The notes beneath the pieces are model-generated. The model was given only the letters and a program-made list of their open reading frames with translations. It was not told where the DNA came from and did not search any database. This document shows positions 1-9,238 of a stretch of DNA of 64,000 nucleotides, in pieces. Made by a program: the position numbers and the translations under genes. Origin of the DNA: an uncultured Bacteroidales bacterium (GTDB taxonomy: Bacteria > Bacteroidota > Bacteroidia > Bacteroidales > UBA932); contig CALUQB010000008.1 in NCBI GenBank assembly GCA_944322815.1, positions 17,935 to 81,934 of the forward strand, written 5' to 3'. Each line of letters starts with the position of its first letter. Within the stretch, counting starts at the first letter, position 1.

Positions 1-783
1 GAGAATGTCATCATCAGGGAAGGGGAGTCTGCCATCAAGGAATGCAGCAACATCGAAGCTGAAAACTGCCGTTTCGAGGGAAACTACCCGTTCTGGCATG
101 TACACGGCTTCATCATCAGGAACTGCTATTTCGCGTTAGGAGGCAGGTCGGCCCTCTGGTACTCCGACCATCTGAAAATGTCGGATACCGTGATAGATGC
201 ACCGAAAATGTTCCGCGAGATGCACGATATCGAAATCGAAAACGTCGTGATCAACGATGCCGACGAGATCTTCTGGAGATGCCGTGACATCAGGGTGAAG
301 GACCTGAAGATCCATGACGGTACATATCCGTTCATGTTCAGCGAGAACATCTGTGTGGACGGACTGGAAAGCGACAGCAAATATGTCTTCCAGTATGTGA
401 AGAATGTCGAGATACATCATGCGAAGATCACTACGAAAGACGCTTTCTGGGAAGTGGAGAATGTCACCATATACGATTCCGAACTGAACGGTGAATATTT
501 AGGCTGGCATTCGAAGAATCTCCGTCTGGTGAACTGTCATATCAGCGGGGAGCAGCCTCTCTGCTATGCACATGACCTGGTCCTGGAGAACTGCACTTTC
601 GACCCGTCATGCGACAGGGCATTCGAATACAGTACGGTGAAAGCCGACATACGCGGAGCCGTCACGAATATCAAGAATCCTATGTCAGGCCATATCGTAG
701 CCGACAGCATCGGTTCGGTGACTATCGATGAAAACATCAAGGCTCCGGCCGACTGTCTGATAGAAATCCGCAGGAATGCCTGA
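1..783 (+). CDS. DUF3737-type right-handed beta-helix protein (5' end cut by window)
   Basis: The reading frame is open from base 1, so the start lies outside the window; 260 codons are visible. The protein is a series of short beta-strand rungs with repeated Asn/Cys/His turns (ENVIIREGES, RNCYF, DIRVKDLKIHDG, NVEIHHAKITTKDAFW, NLRLVNCHISGEQPLCYAHD). This is the pattern of a single-stranded right-handed parallel beta-helix. The order and spacing of the rungs match DUF3737 proteins, which are usually about 280 residues, so only a small N-terminal part is missing. No signal peptide can be judged. Biochemical function is unknown for the family; a carbohydrate-related role is only a guess from the fold. 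A separate gene follows 113 bp downstream on the same strand. Confidence 0.75.
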   Translation, partial: ENVIIREGESAIKECSNIEAENCRFEGNYPFWHVHGFIIRNCYFALGGRSALWYSDHLKMSDTVIDAPKMFREMHDIEIENVVINDADEIFWRCRDIRVKDLKIHDGTYPFMFSENICVDGLESDSKYVFQYVKNVEIHHAKITTKDAFWEVENVTIYDSELNGEYLGWHSKNLRLVNCHISGEQPLCYAHDLVLENCTFDPSCDRAFEYSTVKADIRGAVTNIKNPMSGHIVADSIGSVTIDENIKAPADCLIEIRRNA

Positions 784-896
784 TTCCGTCATGATGGCCA
801 TGACGGCCAATGATTCCGAAGAGATAGTGACGTCAACCCGACGGAATCCCCTGCACCAGACAGAATAATTTTTTGATTGACGTTGAAAACGAATAT

Positions 897-2063
897 ATGC
901 AATACGATTTTGACGAGATAGTCCCGCGCCGCGGGACCAATTCCTATAAATGGGACAATGCCCCCGAGGGCGTATTGCCGCTTTGGGTGGCGGATATGGA
1001 TTTCAGGACGGCGAAGCCTGTGACCGATGCCTTGCAGAAACGTGTCGCCCACGGTATTTTCGGATATACCAAAGTCCCGCAGGAGTATTATGACGCAGTC
1101 ATCGGATGGTTCGGCCGCAGGCATGGGCTGCATATCGAAAAGGACTGGATCATCTATACTTCCGGAGTAGTGCCTGCCGTTTCGGCGATTCTCAAGGCCA
1201 TGACTGTCCCGGGAGACAAGGTTTTGCTTCTGACACCTGTTTACAACTGTTTCTATTCCTCTATCAGAAACAACGGCTGCGAGGCGGTATCCTGTCCGCT
1301 GGTCCGTACGGGAGACACATACGCCATAGATTTCGATGACTTCGAGACGAAAGCTTCGGATCCGAAGGTGAAAGTCTTCATCCTTTGCAGCCCTCACAAT
1401 CCTGCAGGCCGCGTATGGACCAGGGAAGAACTCCTGAGATTCGGCGGAATCTGTCTGAAACACGGTGTCTTCATCATTTCCGATGAGATCCACTGCGAGC
1501 TGGTCTATCCTGGCTGCACGCACATCCCGTTCGCTTCGCTTTCGGAAGATTTCCGCATGAATTCCGCCACTTGCATCTCTCCGAGCAAGGCTTTCAACAT
1601 CGCCGGACTGCAGATCGCGAATATCGTCGCAGCCGATCCGGAAATACGTGCTAAGATAGACCGTGCGATAAACATCAACGAAGTGTGCGACGTGAATCCT
1701 TTCGGAGTCATTGCCACGATAGCGGCCTACAACGAAGGTGAAGAGTGGCTGGAGCAGCTTCTGGCCTATCTGAAAGGGAACTATGACTTCATGCTGGAAT
1801 TCTGCAGGAAGAATCTGCCGGAATTTCCGGTGGCCAAGCTGGAAGGCACATACCTGGCATGGATGGACTGCAGCGTCCTCGGCATGGCATCGGAGGCTCT
1901 GGAGGAAGACCTGAAAGAAAAGGCCGGTATCTGGCTGAATGCCGGAGCCATGTACGGACCGGAAGGCGAGGGATACCAGCGATGGAATCTGGCTTGTCCG
2001 CGCGCACGCCTGGCAGAGGCCCTGGAAAGGTTCCGCACCTATGTCCGGGCGAAAGGCTTATAG
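897..2063 (+). CDS. MalY/PatB-type PLP-dependent aminotransferase (probable cystathionine beta-lyase)
   Basis: A fold-type I PLP enzyme of 388 residues. The N-terminal MQYDFDEIVPRRGTNSYKWD block is the hallmark of the MalY/PatB group, C-S beta-lyases that cleave cystathionine or cysteine to pyruvate, ammonia and thiol/homocysteine; some also modulate transcription. The SPSKAFNIAG segment carries the PLP-binding lysine (about K231). The NPAGRVW and SDEIHCELVY motifs (about 168-205) supply the Asn and Asp contacts to the cofactor ring. I place the start at the ATG at 897 because homologues begin at this residue; an upstream TTG at 873 would add eight non-family residues. The protein is probably cytosolic. 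It stands alone, convergent with the cation transporter. MalY versus another substrate cannot be decided from sequence. Confidence 0.88.
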   Translation: MQYDFDEIVPRRGTNSYKWDNAPEGVLPLWVADMDFRTAKPVTDALQKRVAHGIFGYTKVPQEYYDAVIGWFGRRHGLHIEKDWIIYTSGVVPAVSAILKAMTVPGDKVLLLTPVYNCFYSSIRNNGCEAVSCPLVRTGDTYAIDFDDFETKASDPKVKVFILCSPHNPAGRVWTREELLRFGGICLKHGVFIISDEIHCELVYPGCTHIPFASLSEDFRMNSATCISPSKAFNIAGLQIANIVAADPEIRAKIDRAININEVCDVNPFGVIATIAAYNEGEEWLEQLLAYLKGNYDFMLEFCRKNLPEFPVAKLEGTYLAWMDCSVLGMASEALEEDLKEKAGIWLNAGAMYGPEGEGYQRWNLACPRARLAEALERFRTYVRAKGL

Positions 2064-2100
2064 CAGATTGAATTGCCGGAAGCCGGAGGGCATTCCCGTT

Positions 2101-3054
2101 TCATTTCCGCAAACCGGCCTGCCTGTCCTCAGATTCGGGCTTCGCCGGTTCCACATGGATGCTGATGAAAGCCCCGCTGCCGAGCAGTTCTTTCAGCCTG
2201 GCTTCCATTTCGCGTGTGACGGCATGGGACTGTTCCACCGTCATTTTCCCGTCCATCCTCACGTGCACGTCCATGGCGCAGTTGTTTCCTATGCGTCTGG
2301 TCCTCAGGTTATGGGGACTGCTCACCTCCGGGAATGACAGCAGGATGTCGGTGATCTGTTTTTCCGTCTCGTCAGGCAGGGAAGCCTCTATCAGTTCGTC
2401 TATGCACGGCTTGAACAGCTTGTAGGCCACCTTGATGATGAAAAAGCTCACCACCACGGCAGCTATCGGGTCCAGCACCCTCCATTTCTCTCCCAGAAGG
2501 ATGGCTCCGCCAATGCCTATGGCCGTCCCTATCGACGAGAGCGCATCGCTCCTGTGATGCCAGGCATTCGCCACCACCGACTTCGAATTCATCTTCTCTC
2601 CGGCTATCCTGGTGTACTGGTACAATGCCTCTTTCGATACGATGGAGATCAGTGCAGCCCACAATGCTATCATGCCAGGCTCTTCCAATGCCTGGCCGTG
2701 CAGGAACCCCCAGATCGACTTCGCTCCGTTCCAGAAAATGCCTGCTCCGACGAAAAAAAGCACAAGCCCTATGATGGCTGTCGCCAATGTTTCGTATTTC
2801 CCGTGTCCGAAGTCGTGGTCCTTGTCCTGCGGCTTGTTCGCTATCTTCACGAAAATGATGACTATGATGTCCGTGATGAAATCCGACAGAGAATGTACCG
2901 CATCGGCTATCATCGCGGCACTCTGCCCTATGACGCCAGCTGCGAACTTGAAAACCAGGAGCAGCAGATTCGTGATGCTCCCTGCTATCGTGACCTTGTA
3001 TATCTTCCTTTCTCTGGTCCTTGAGTCCAATTCTTCCATATCATTCATGTCCAA
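2101..3054 (-). CDS. Cation diffusion facilitator family transporter (FieF/CzcD-like)
   Basis: A 317-residue inner-membrane antiporter that exports divalent metals (Zn, Fe, Co or Cd in relatives) against protons. About six hydrophobic segments are visible in the first 210 residues. The metal site of CDF proteins appears twice: MIADAVHSLSD in TM2 and NAWHHRSDA in TM5, the HxxxD/HHxxD pattern typical of Zn-preferring members. A cytoplasmic ferredoxin-like C-terminal domain follows (about 220-300, with MDVHVRMDGKMTVEQSH). Several in-frame Met codons occur at the N-terminus (residues 1, 3 and 6), so the exact start is uncertain by a few codons. The gene is divergent from the sulfatase gene, with under 130 bp between them. 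Metal specificity cannot be read from sequence alone. Confidence 0.9.
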   Translation of the reverse strand: MDMNDMEELDSRTRERKIYKVTIAGSITNLLLLVFKFAAGVIGQSAAMIADAVHSLSDFITDIIVIIFVKIANKPQDKDHDFGHGKYETLATAIIGLVLFFVGAGIFWNGAKSIWGFLHGQALEEPGMIALWAALISIVSKEALYQYTRIAGEKMNSKSVVANAWHHRSDALSSIGTAIGIGGAILLGEKWRVLDPIAAVVVSFFIIKVAYKLFKPCIDELIEASLPDETEKQITDILLSFPEVSSPHNLRTRRIGNNCAMDVHVRMDGKMTVEQSHAVTREMEARLKELLGSGAFISIHVEPAKPESEDRQAGLRK

Positions 3055-3139
3055 TCGGACAGCAAATATAATATTTCCTGCGGTATAATGAAATGCGGAT
3101 TGTAGTCCGGTGCCGGTTTCAGATAATGATTTAATTTTC

Positions 3140-3147
3140 TAAATTTG
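3140..3147 (+). promoter_or_regulatory. Bacteroidetes -7 box for the secreted sulfatase
   Basis: TAAATTTG fits TAnnTTTG, with a weak TTTC at 3117-3120 in the -33 position 19 bases upstream. It lies about 30 bases before the ATG at 3178 and overlaps the TTG that would give a longer ORF, which supports the ATG start. Confidence 0.6.
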
Positions 3148-3177
3148 TCTGGAATTGACACTAAAGACAGCGTGATT

Positions 3178-4584
3178 ATGAAAATGACCGATCAAGGAAT
3201 TACCAGGGCACTGCCGCTTCTCGCAGCAGCCGCAGTGCCGGCTGCATTGCACGCCGAGGCCCCTGCGGATGCCTCCAGGCGTGCCGGAGACAGGCCGAAC
3301 ATCATTTATATCATGACGGACCAGCAATGTGCGACGGCGATGAGCTGTGCCGGAAACATGGACGTATCGACCCCGAATATGGACAGACTGGCCGAACACG
3401 GTATCAGGTTCGTGAATGCATATTGCGCCATGCCTCTGAGCGGACCGGCGAGAGGGGCGATGTTTACAGGTTACATGCCGAGCGAGACCGGTATCATAGA
3501 GAATGATATCCCGATTCCTGATTCCCTGCAGAACAGGACTCTTGGTACTCTCGTTGGTGAGGCCGGGTACGACTGCGCCTACGCCGGCAAGTGGCATGTA
3601 CATACTGTCGATCTGCCGTCGGAGTTCGCTTTCGGATTCAGGAATCTGCACGGGCACACCGACATAGGTCTGGCTGAAGCGTGCATAGACTATCTCAGGG
3701 AAGATCACGACAGCCCGTTCTTTCTCGTGGCTTCGTATATAAACCCTCATAATATCTGCGAGTTTGCCAGGAACCAGAATACTCCGCTCGCACGTATCCC
3801 GGATTTTACTCTTGAAGACTGTCCGACCCTTCCGGCCAATTATGCCGTGAATCCGTATGATGCTTCTGTCCTGCAGTTCGAAAAGCGTCAGAGTTACGCT
3901 CTGTATCCATCGCAGGATTTCAGGCCTGATGACTGGAGACGCTATCGTTATGCCTATTACCGTCTGGTAGAGGCCGTGGATGCGGAGATAGGTAAGATCA
4001 TAGATGAAATCGACAGGCAGAATCTCTGGGAGAATACTGTGATCATCTTCACAAGCGACCATGGTGACGGCTGCGGTGCACATCAGTGGAACCAGAAGAC
4101 CGTACTTTATGAAGAAGTGGCCAATATTCCTCTGATCGTGTGTCTGCCTGGCGGAAAGAATGCCGGTACAGTGCTGCCCCAGCTGATAAACAACGGTGTG
4201 GACCTCATGCCTACTGTCTGCGACTGGGCCGGTGCAGAAGTGCCGGAAGGCAGGTCAGGTCTCAGTATCAGGGCTGTAGCGGAATCGGGAGATGCTTTTC
4301 TTCCGCTGCGTGACTATGTGGTGACGGAGACGAACTTCAACCAGACAGCCGGAACTCTCGGCTGGATGGTCCGCACTCCCAAGTACAAATACGTCCTCTA
4401 TGACAAGGGGCAGTATCGAGAACAGCTTTACGATATGGACACCGACAGGGGCGAAATGGTGAATCTGGCAGTGGATGCACGCTATGCCGACATAGTGAAA
4501 GAGCATCGTGCCATGCTTCGCGAATGGATGGAAACGCATCCCGGTCCAGGCCGCGCCCGCCATTTCCGCTTCATCCCGGAATAG
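3178..4584 (+). CDS. Secreted S1-family sulfatase with Ser-type active site
   Basis: A 468-residue alkaline-phosphatase-fold sulfatase that hydrolyses a sulfate ester, probably from a glycan, in the periplasm. A signal peptide is clear (short basic start, then an Ala/Leu-rich stretch LLAAAAVPAALHA). The metal-binding start of the fold is NIIYIMTDQQ. The nucleophile region reads MPLSGPARGAMFTGYMP, i.e. S-x-P-A-R, so the formylglycine would be made from serine, which in anaerobes needs the radical-SAM enzyme anSME. KWHVH and TSDHGDGCGAH are the other active-site blocks. The start at 3178 gives a proper signal peptide and sits just behind a TAAATTTG promoter box. The gene is not next to the glycosaminoglycan locus, so its substrate is open. 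It is followed by a dispersed repeat. Confidence 0.88.
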   Translation: MKMTDQGITRALPLLAAAAVPAALHAEAPADASRRAGDRPNIIYIMTDQQCATAMSCAGNMDVSTPNMDRLAEHGIRFVNAYCAMPLSGPARGAMFTGYMPSETGIIENDIPIPDSLQNRTLGTLVGEAGYDCAYAGKWHVHTVDLPSEFAFGFRNLHGHTDIGLAEACIDYLREDHDSPFFLVASYINPHNICEFARNQNTPLARIPDFTLEDCPTLPANYAVNPYDASVLQFEKRQSYALYPSQDFRPDDWRRYRYAYYRLVEAVDAEIGKIIDEIDRQNLWENTVIIFTSDHGDGCGAHQWNQKTVLYEEVANIPLIVCLPGGKNAGTVLPQLINNGVDLMPTVCDWAGAEVPEGRSGLSIRAVAESGDAFLPLRDYVVTETNFNQTAGTLGWMVRTPKYKYVLYDKGQYREQLYDMDTDRGEMVNLAVDARYADIVKEHRAMLREWMETHPGPGRARHFRFIPE

Positions 4585-4616
4585 TTTTCCAATCAGCTCA
4601 TCCTGCTGACGCATAT

Positions 4617-4827
4617 TAACGTCAGTTCGACGAATTATTTTACTCAGTACCAGAGACTTCGTCGAACTGACGTTACGATTTCTTCGAAATCTCTTCTTAA
4701 TCTACGTGTCACCCCTCCTAAATCCTCCCCTACGTATGGGAGGACTTGCCTACGGACTCGTAAAACGAATCCTCTACAGAGGTAGTTCTCTGAAATTCAC
4801 TGCGTTCTTTTCATCGAACTCACGTTA
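4617..4827 (+). repeat. Dispersed 211-bp structured repeat, copy A
   Basis: This intergenic segment recurs at 45732-45943 in the same orientation, with only about a dozen differences. It starts TAACGTCAGTTCGACGAA, contains the inverted copy TTCGTCGAACTGACGTTA about 40 bases on, and ends with a slightly diverged inverted copy TTCATCGAACTCACGTTA, so the ends are terminal inverted repeats. Inside are the dyads GATTTCTTCGAAATC, TCCTCCCctacgtatGGGAGGA, a GGAcTCGT/ACGAATCC stem and CCTCTacAGAGG. No coding potential is convincing. It lies just downstream of a plus-strand gene, as copy B also does. It could be a MITE-like element or a structured 3' UTR/RNA module. Confidence 0.9.
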
Positions 4828-4911
4828 TATTAATAAAGAGGACGACCCAAAAGGAATTACTCCTCTTTGAGAATTGAATATTTGAAACCGGACTCCATCA
4901 GGAGTACGAAT

Positions 4912-4952
4912 AAAAAGAGGGCGAGTCTGACTTTTGACCCGCCCTCTTTTTA
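4912..4952 (-). terminator. Rho-independent terminator of ppdK
   Basis: A stem AAAGAGGGCGaGTC / GACcCGCCCTCTTT is followed on the minus strand by a T run, ending 14 bases beyond the ppdK stop codon. The flanking A and T runs make it usable from the plus strand too. Confidence 0.8.
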
Positions 4953-4965
4953 TACCGGTGTCCGG

Positions 4966-7695
4966 TTATTTCCCGGCCTCAGCCTTTACTACGGCCTGTG
5001 CTGCAGCCAGACGTGCGATAGGCACGCGGAACGGCGAGCATGAAACATAGTTCAGACCGATCTTGTAGCAGAATTCCACTGATGCAGGATCACCTCCGTG
5101 CTCTCCGCAGATACCGCATTTGAGGTCAGGACGGGTCTCGCGGCCTGAAGTCACTGCATAGTCGATCAGTTTGCCTACGGCCTTGGTATCCAGAGTCTGG
5201 AACGGATCATTGTCCAGAATCTTGTTCCCGAGATAGTCACCCATGAATGTTCCGACATCATCGCGGGAGAAGCCGAATGTCATCTGAGTCAGGTCATTGG
5301 TTCCGAATGAGAAGAACTCGGCGGTCTTGGCCATCCTGTCGGCAGTCAGAGCGGCACGAGGAATTTCTATCATTGTACCGAACTTATAGTCGATATGCTG
5401 GTTAGTGGCAGCTTCCACCTCGGCTTTTACCTTCACGCAGATAGCTTTCTGGAACTTCAGCTCCCTCTGTGATACGGTCACCGGAATCATGATCTCAGGC
5501 ATAGGATGGAGTCCCTCCTCCTGAAGTTCTGCGGCAGCAGTGAAGATGGCCCTGAACTGTGTCTCGGAAATCATCGGGTAAGTCACATGGAGACGCACGC
5601 CCCTGTGTCCCATCATCGGGTTCACCTCATGGAGGGATGCACCCCTCTTCTCGATTTCACCCTCGCTGATTCCCAGTTCATGGGCGAGTTCTTCTTTCTT
5701 GTCTTTCGTCTGAGGAACGAACTCGTGAAGAGGCGGGTCCAGAAGACGGAATGTCACAGGCTTGCCGTCCATGACTTTCATGGTACCTTTCACAGATGCC
5801 TTGATATATGGTTCAAGCTCATCCAGTGCAGCCCTTCTTTCTTCGTCAGTCTTCGAGAGGATCATCTTGCGGAGCTTGGCGAGAGGGGTCTCTGCGTTCT
5901 TCCCGTAGAACATGTGCTCGATGCGGAATAGTCCGATACCTTCAGCTCCGAAACTGAGAGCCCTCTGGGCATCCTCAGGAGTGTCGGCATTTGTCCTGAC
6001 ACCGAGCTTGCGGTATTTGTCCACTATATTCATGAACTTGATGAAGCGAGGGTTTTCGGAAGCGTCCATCGTATCGATTTCGCTGGCATATACATAGCCT
6101 TTGGCTCCGTTCAGGCTGACGATGTCACCTTCGTGGATTTCGGCTCCGCTCTTGAACCTGGCTACTTTCTTCTCCAGGTCTATATGCATGCTCTCACAGC
6201 CTACGATGCAGCATTTGCCCCATCCGCGGGCTACCAGGGCTGCATGGGAGGTCATTCCTCCTCTCTGTGTGAGGATACCTGCCGCAGCACGCATTCCCTC
6301 TACGTCTTCAGGGGATGTCTCTTCGCGGATCAGGATAGTCTTGATGCCTTTGGCATTGGCCTTCATGGCCGCCTCAGAGGTGAAGACAGCCTTTCCTACT
6401 GCACCGCCCGGACTTGCAGGCAGACCGTTGGCTATCACATCGGCCTTTTTCTCGGAAGCGGAGTCGAGAATAGGGTGGAGGATTTCGTCAAGCTGTGAAG
6501 GGGATACCCTCATGATGGCTGTCTTTTCATCGATCATGCCTTCGTCCAGCATGTCCATGGCCATATTGAGTGCAGCCAGACCGGTCCTCTTGCCGATACG
6601 GCACTGGAGCATCCAGAGTTTGCCGTCCTGGATGGTGAACTCTATGTCCTGCATGTCGTGGAAGTGGTTCTCCAGATGGACCCTGATGGCGTCCAGCTCC
6701 TTGTAAACCTCAGGCATGGCCTTTTCGAGGGATTCGAGCTTCTCGTTGTGCGGGTTCTTCGTAGCCTCGTTCAGAGGGTTCGGGGTACGGATACCTGCCA
6801 CGACATCTTCTCCCTGAGCGTTGATGAGCCATTCGCCGTAGAACTTGTTGTCACCGTTGGCCGGATTCCTGGAGAATGCCACGCCTGTAGCCGAAGTGTT
6901 GCCCATGTTTCCGAACACCATGGACTGTACGTTCACTGCAGTTCCCCAGTCATCAGGAATTTTCTCTATCTTCCTGTATGCTATGGCGCGTTTGCCGTTC
7001 CATGACTTGAACACGCCGCCGATGCTGCCCCAGAGCTGTTCTTCCGCCGAATCAGGGAATTCTACACCGAGAACTTCCTTGATTCTCACCTTGAACTTGT
7101 CGCAGAGTTCCTTCAGTTCTTCGGCCGTGATGTCTGTATCGGACTTGTAGCCCTTGGCCTTTTTCAGCTCTTCCATCATCCTGTCCAGTTGCTGGCGGAT
7201 ACCCTGACCGTCCTCAGGCTCGATTCCTTCGGCTTTTTCCATGACCACATCGGAATACATCATGATGAGACGGCGGTATGCGTCATATACGAAACGCGGA
7301 TTTCCTGTCTTTTTGATCATTCCTGGAATGGTAGCAGAGCAGAGTCCTATGTTCAGGATAGTGTCCATCATACCCGGCATGGAACTGCGGGCGCCGGAAC
7401 GGCAGCTTACCAGAAGCGGATTATCCTTGTCACCGAATTGCATGCCCATTATCTTCTCGGTAGCTCTCATCGCTTCCTTGACTTCGGCTTTCAGAGCTTC
7501 CGTATAACCGCCTCCGAGCTGATAGTACTCCGCACAGCATTCGGTGGTGATGGTGAAACCTGCCGGTACCGGGATGTTCAGCCTGCACATTTCAGCCAGG
7601 TTGGCTCCCTTTCCGCCGAGCAGATTACGCATAGTACCGTCTCCTTCAGCAGTCTTGCCTCCGAAACGGTAGACCCTTTTCTTGTTATCTTCCAT
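4966..7695 (-). CDS. ppdK: Pyruvate, phosphate dikinase
   Basis: A 909-residue cytosolic enzyme interconverting pyruvate + ATP + Pi and phosphoenolpyruvate + AMP + PPi, the PPi-linked glycolytic/gluconeogenic step common in anaerobic Bacteroidales. The domain order is complete: an N-terminal ATP-grasp region (GGKGANLAEM, SCRSGARSSMPGMMDT), the central swivelling phosphohistidine domain with catalytic His in GGMTSHAALVARG (about residue 480), and a C-terminal PEP-binding TIM barrel (FRIEHMF, GTNDLTQMTFGFSRDD) with the catalytic Cys in KCGICGEHGGDP. Length is within the normal range (about 875-910). It is transcribed alone and ends at a strong hairpin terminator. This is one of the clearest assignments in the window. 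Confidence 0.97.
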   Translation of the reverse strand: MEDNKKRVYRFGGKTAEGDGTMRNLLGGKGANLAEMCRLNIPVPAGFTITTECCAEYYQLGGGYTEALKAEVKEAMRATEKIMGMQFGDKDNPLLVSCRSGARSSMPGMMDTILNIGLCSATIPGMIKKTGNPRFVYDAYRRLIMMYSDVVMEKAEGIEPEDGQGIRQQLDRMMEELKKAKGYKSDTDITAEELKELCDKFKVRIKEVLGVEFPDSAEEQLWGSIGGVFKSWNGKRAIAYRKIEKIPDDWGTAVNVQSMVFGNMGNTSATGVAFSRNPANGDNKFYGEWLINAQGEDVVAGIRTPNPLNEATKNPHNEKLESLEKAMPEVYKELDAIRVHLENHFHDMQDIEFTIQDGKLWMLQCRIGKRTGLAALNMAMDMLDEGMIDEKTAIMRVSPSQLDEILHPILDSASEKKADVIANGLPASPGGAVGKAVFTSEAAMKANAKGIKTILIREETSPEDVEGMRAAAGILTQRGGMTSHAALVARGWGKCCIVGCESMHIDLEKKVARFKSGAEIHEGDIVSLNGAKGYVYASEIDTMDASENPRFIKFMNIVDKYRKLGVRTNADTPEDAQRALSFGAEGIGLFRIEHMFYGKNAETPLAKLRKMILSKTDEERRAALDELEPYIKASVKGTMKVMDGKPVTFRLLDPPLHEFVPQTKDKKEELAHELGISEGEIEKRGASLHEVNPMMGHRGVRLHVTYPMISETQFRAIFTAAAELQEEGLHPMPEIMIPVTVSQRELKFQKAICVKVKAEVEAATNQHIDYKFGTMIEIPRAALTADRMAKTAEFFSFGTNDLTQMTFGFSRDDVGTFMGDYLGNKILDNDPFQTLDTKAVGKLIDYAVTSGRETRPDLKCGICGEHGGDPASVEFCYKIGLNYVSCSPFRVPIARLAAAQAVVKAEAGK

Positions 7696-7767
7696 AAGAA
7701 AAAATTAAATTTTGAATATAGTTTTTTACAGATTTTTCCGCGTTAAAAACATGAAAACGACTCAAAA

Positions 7768-7802
7768 GCGGCAACTCGCCGGACTTTCGGATCAAGTGCC
7801 GC
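7768..7802 (-). terminator. Possible terminator after phoH-like gene
   Basis: GCGGCA/TGCCGC arms separated by 23 bases are followed by TTTTGAG on the minus strand, just beyond the stop codon of the PIN-PhoH gene. The stem is short and the T run is broken, so this is tentative. Confidence 0.4.
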
Positions 7803-7826
7803 GAAAATAATATAAATTTTCCATAT

Positions 7827-9212
7827 CTACAACAGCCTGCTGGCTATTTCCGACAGTTCGCTGCGTTCCCCTTTGGTCAGGTTCACGTGCTCGAACAGAT
7901 GCTGTCCGGCCATCTTCTCTCCCAGGTGGGTAAGACCGTTGGAATACATGTCCAGATAAGGCTGGTCGATCTGGAAAATATCTCCGGTAAACACTATCTT
8001 CGTGTCCTCTCCGGCACGAGTGATGATGGTCTTGATTTCATGCGGAGTGAGATTCTGCGCCTCGTCCACGATGAAGAACACCCGGCCGAGACTCCGCCCC
8101 CTGATATACGCCAGAGGGGAAATGAGCAGTTTTTCGTCTTTCAGCATTTCGTCTATCTTCATCGCCTGCTTGCTTCCTGGCTTGAAGCAGTGGCGGATGA
8201 CGCTCAGGTTGTCCATCAGCGGCTGTACGAACGGTCCCATCTTTGTCTTCTGGTCACCAGGCAGGAACCCTATTTCCTGATTTCCGAGGATGACCGTCGG
8301 ACGTGAGAGGATGATCTGTTCGAAATCCCGTTCCTGTTCGAGTGCCGCCGCCAGAGCCAGCAACGTCTTTCCTGTACCGGCTCCGCCGGTCAATGACACC
8401 AGCTTGATTTCAGGATTCAGACATGCGTCGAGGGCGAATTTCTGTTCATCGTTCCGCGGTGAAATGCCGTATGCATATTTGGACTTGACGAGGACTATCT
8501 TCCTGCTCCTGTCATCATAACGGGCGCAGATGTTGGTGGTCTGTCCGTTTTTTTCGGTCCTGAACTTGTAAAGCTGGTTCGGAGCCGGCTTTTCTTTCGT
8601 GAATTTTTCGTACGGCATGCTGCCCTGACCGTATGCGAGCCCCTGAATGGCATTCCAGTCAGGATTTTCCACTATCACGACCTCATTCCGCGTGTATTCG
8701 ACCTTGGATTCCTCGATTCTGTCGGTCAGGTAGTCCTGTGCCTCCATGCCTACTGCCTTCGATTTCATTCTCAGGTTTATGTCCTTGGTCACGAGGGCTA
8801 CGAATCTGTCAGGATTCTGCTCCTTCACCCAGATGGCTGTGGACAGTATCCTGTGGTCCTGGGTGTCGTCCTGGAAACACCCTTTCAAGGCATCAGGGAA
8901 CGGATGGTTCAGCTCCACCTTTATTTTTCCGAGTTTCCTGCCGATGGACACTCCTTCTTTCCCGAACATGCTGTTCCCGCTGAGTTTGTCCAGTTCGCGC
9001 ATGAAGCCCCTGGCATTGAAACTCAGGTTGTCATTCCCTTTCTTGAATTTGTCCAGTTCTTCGAGAACTGCCATCGGGATGACGATGTCATTGTCCTGGA
9101 ATTTTCTGATAGCCATGTAGTCGTGAAGAATGATATTCGTGTCCAGTACGAATATTTTCGGCTTCTTGGCTTTCTTTCCGCCGCTGTCCTGATTCCTGTC
9201 CATATTTTTCAT
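7827..9212 (-). CDS. PIN domain-PhoH family ATPase (PhoH2-type)
   Basis: A 461-residue two-domain protein. The N-terminal PIN nuclease domain (about residues 18-160) begins IFVLDTNIILHD, with conserved acidic residues at D24, in VLEELD and in LVTKDINLR. The C-terminal PhoH P-loop ATPase/helicase domain (about 230-455) has Walker A GGAGTGKTLLALA, Walker B VFFIVDEAQNLTP and the FTGDIFQID sensor. PIN-PhoH proteins unwind and cleave RNA in characterised relatives (PhoH2); their physiological role in Bacteroidetes is not settled. A Lys-rich tail precedes the PIN domain. The unknown gene at 9239-10402 lies only 26 bp upstream in the same direction, so the two are probably co-transcribed. Confidence 0.93.
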   Translation of the reverse strand: MKNMDRNQDSGGKKAKKPKIFVLDTNIILHDYMAIRKFQDNDIVIPMAVLEELDKFKKGNDNLSFNARGFMRELDKLSGNSMFGKEGVSIGRKLGKIKVELNHPFPDALKGCFQDDTQDHRILSTAIWVKEQNPDRFVALVTKDINLRMKSKAVGMEAQDYLTDRIEESKVEYTRNEVVIVENPDWNAIQGLAYGQGSMPYEKFTKEKPAPNQLYKFRTEKNGQTTNICARYDDRSRKIVLVKSKYAYGISPRNDEQKFALDACLNPEIKLVSLTGGAGTGKTLLALAAALEQERDFEQIILSRPTVILGNQEIGFLPGDQKTKMGPFVQPLMDNLSVIRHCFKPGSKQAMKIDEMLKDEKLLISPLAYIRGRSLGRVFFIVDEAQNLTPHEIKTIITRAGEDTKIVFTGDIFQIDQPYLDMYSNGLTHLGEKMAGQHLFEHVNLTKGERSELSEIASRLL

Positions 9213-9238
9213 TTTATAGGGTTCGTGTTATCCGGGAC

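Noticed and set aside
789-1523. Long minus-strand frame opposite malY-like gene
   Set aside because: It is the antisense of a clear PLP enzyme with intact motifs; codon structure belongs to the plus strand.
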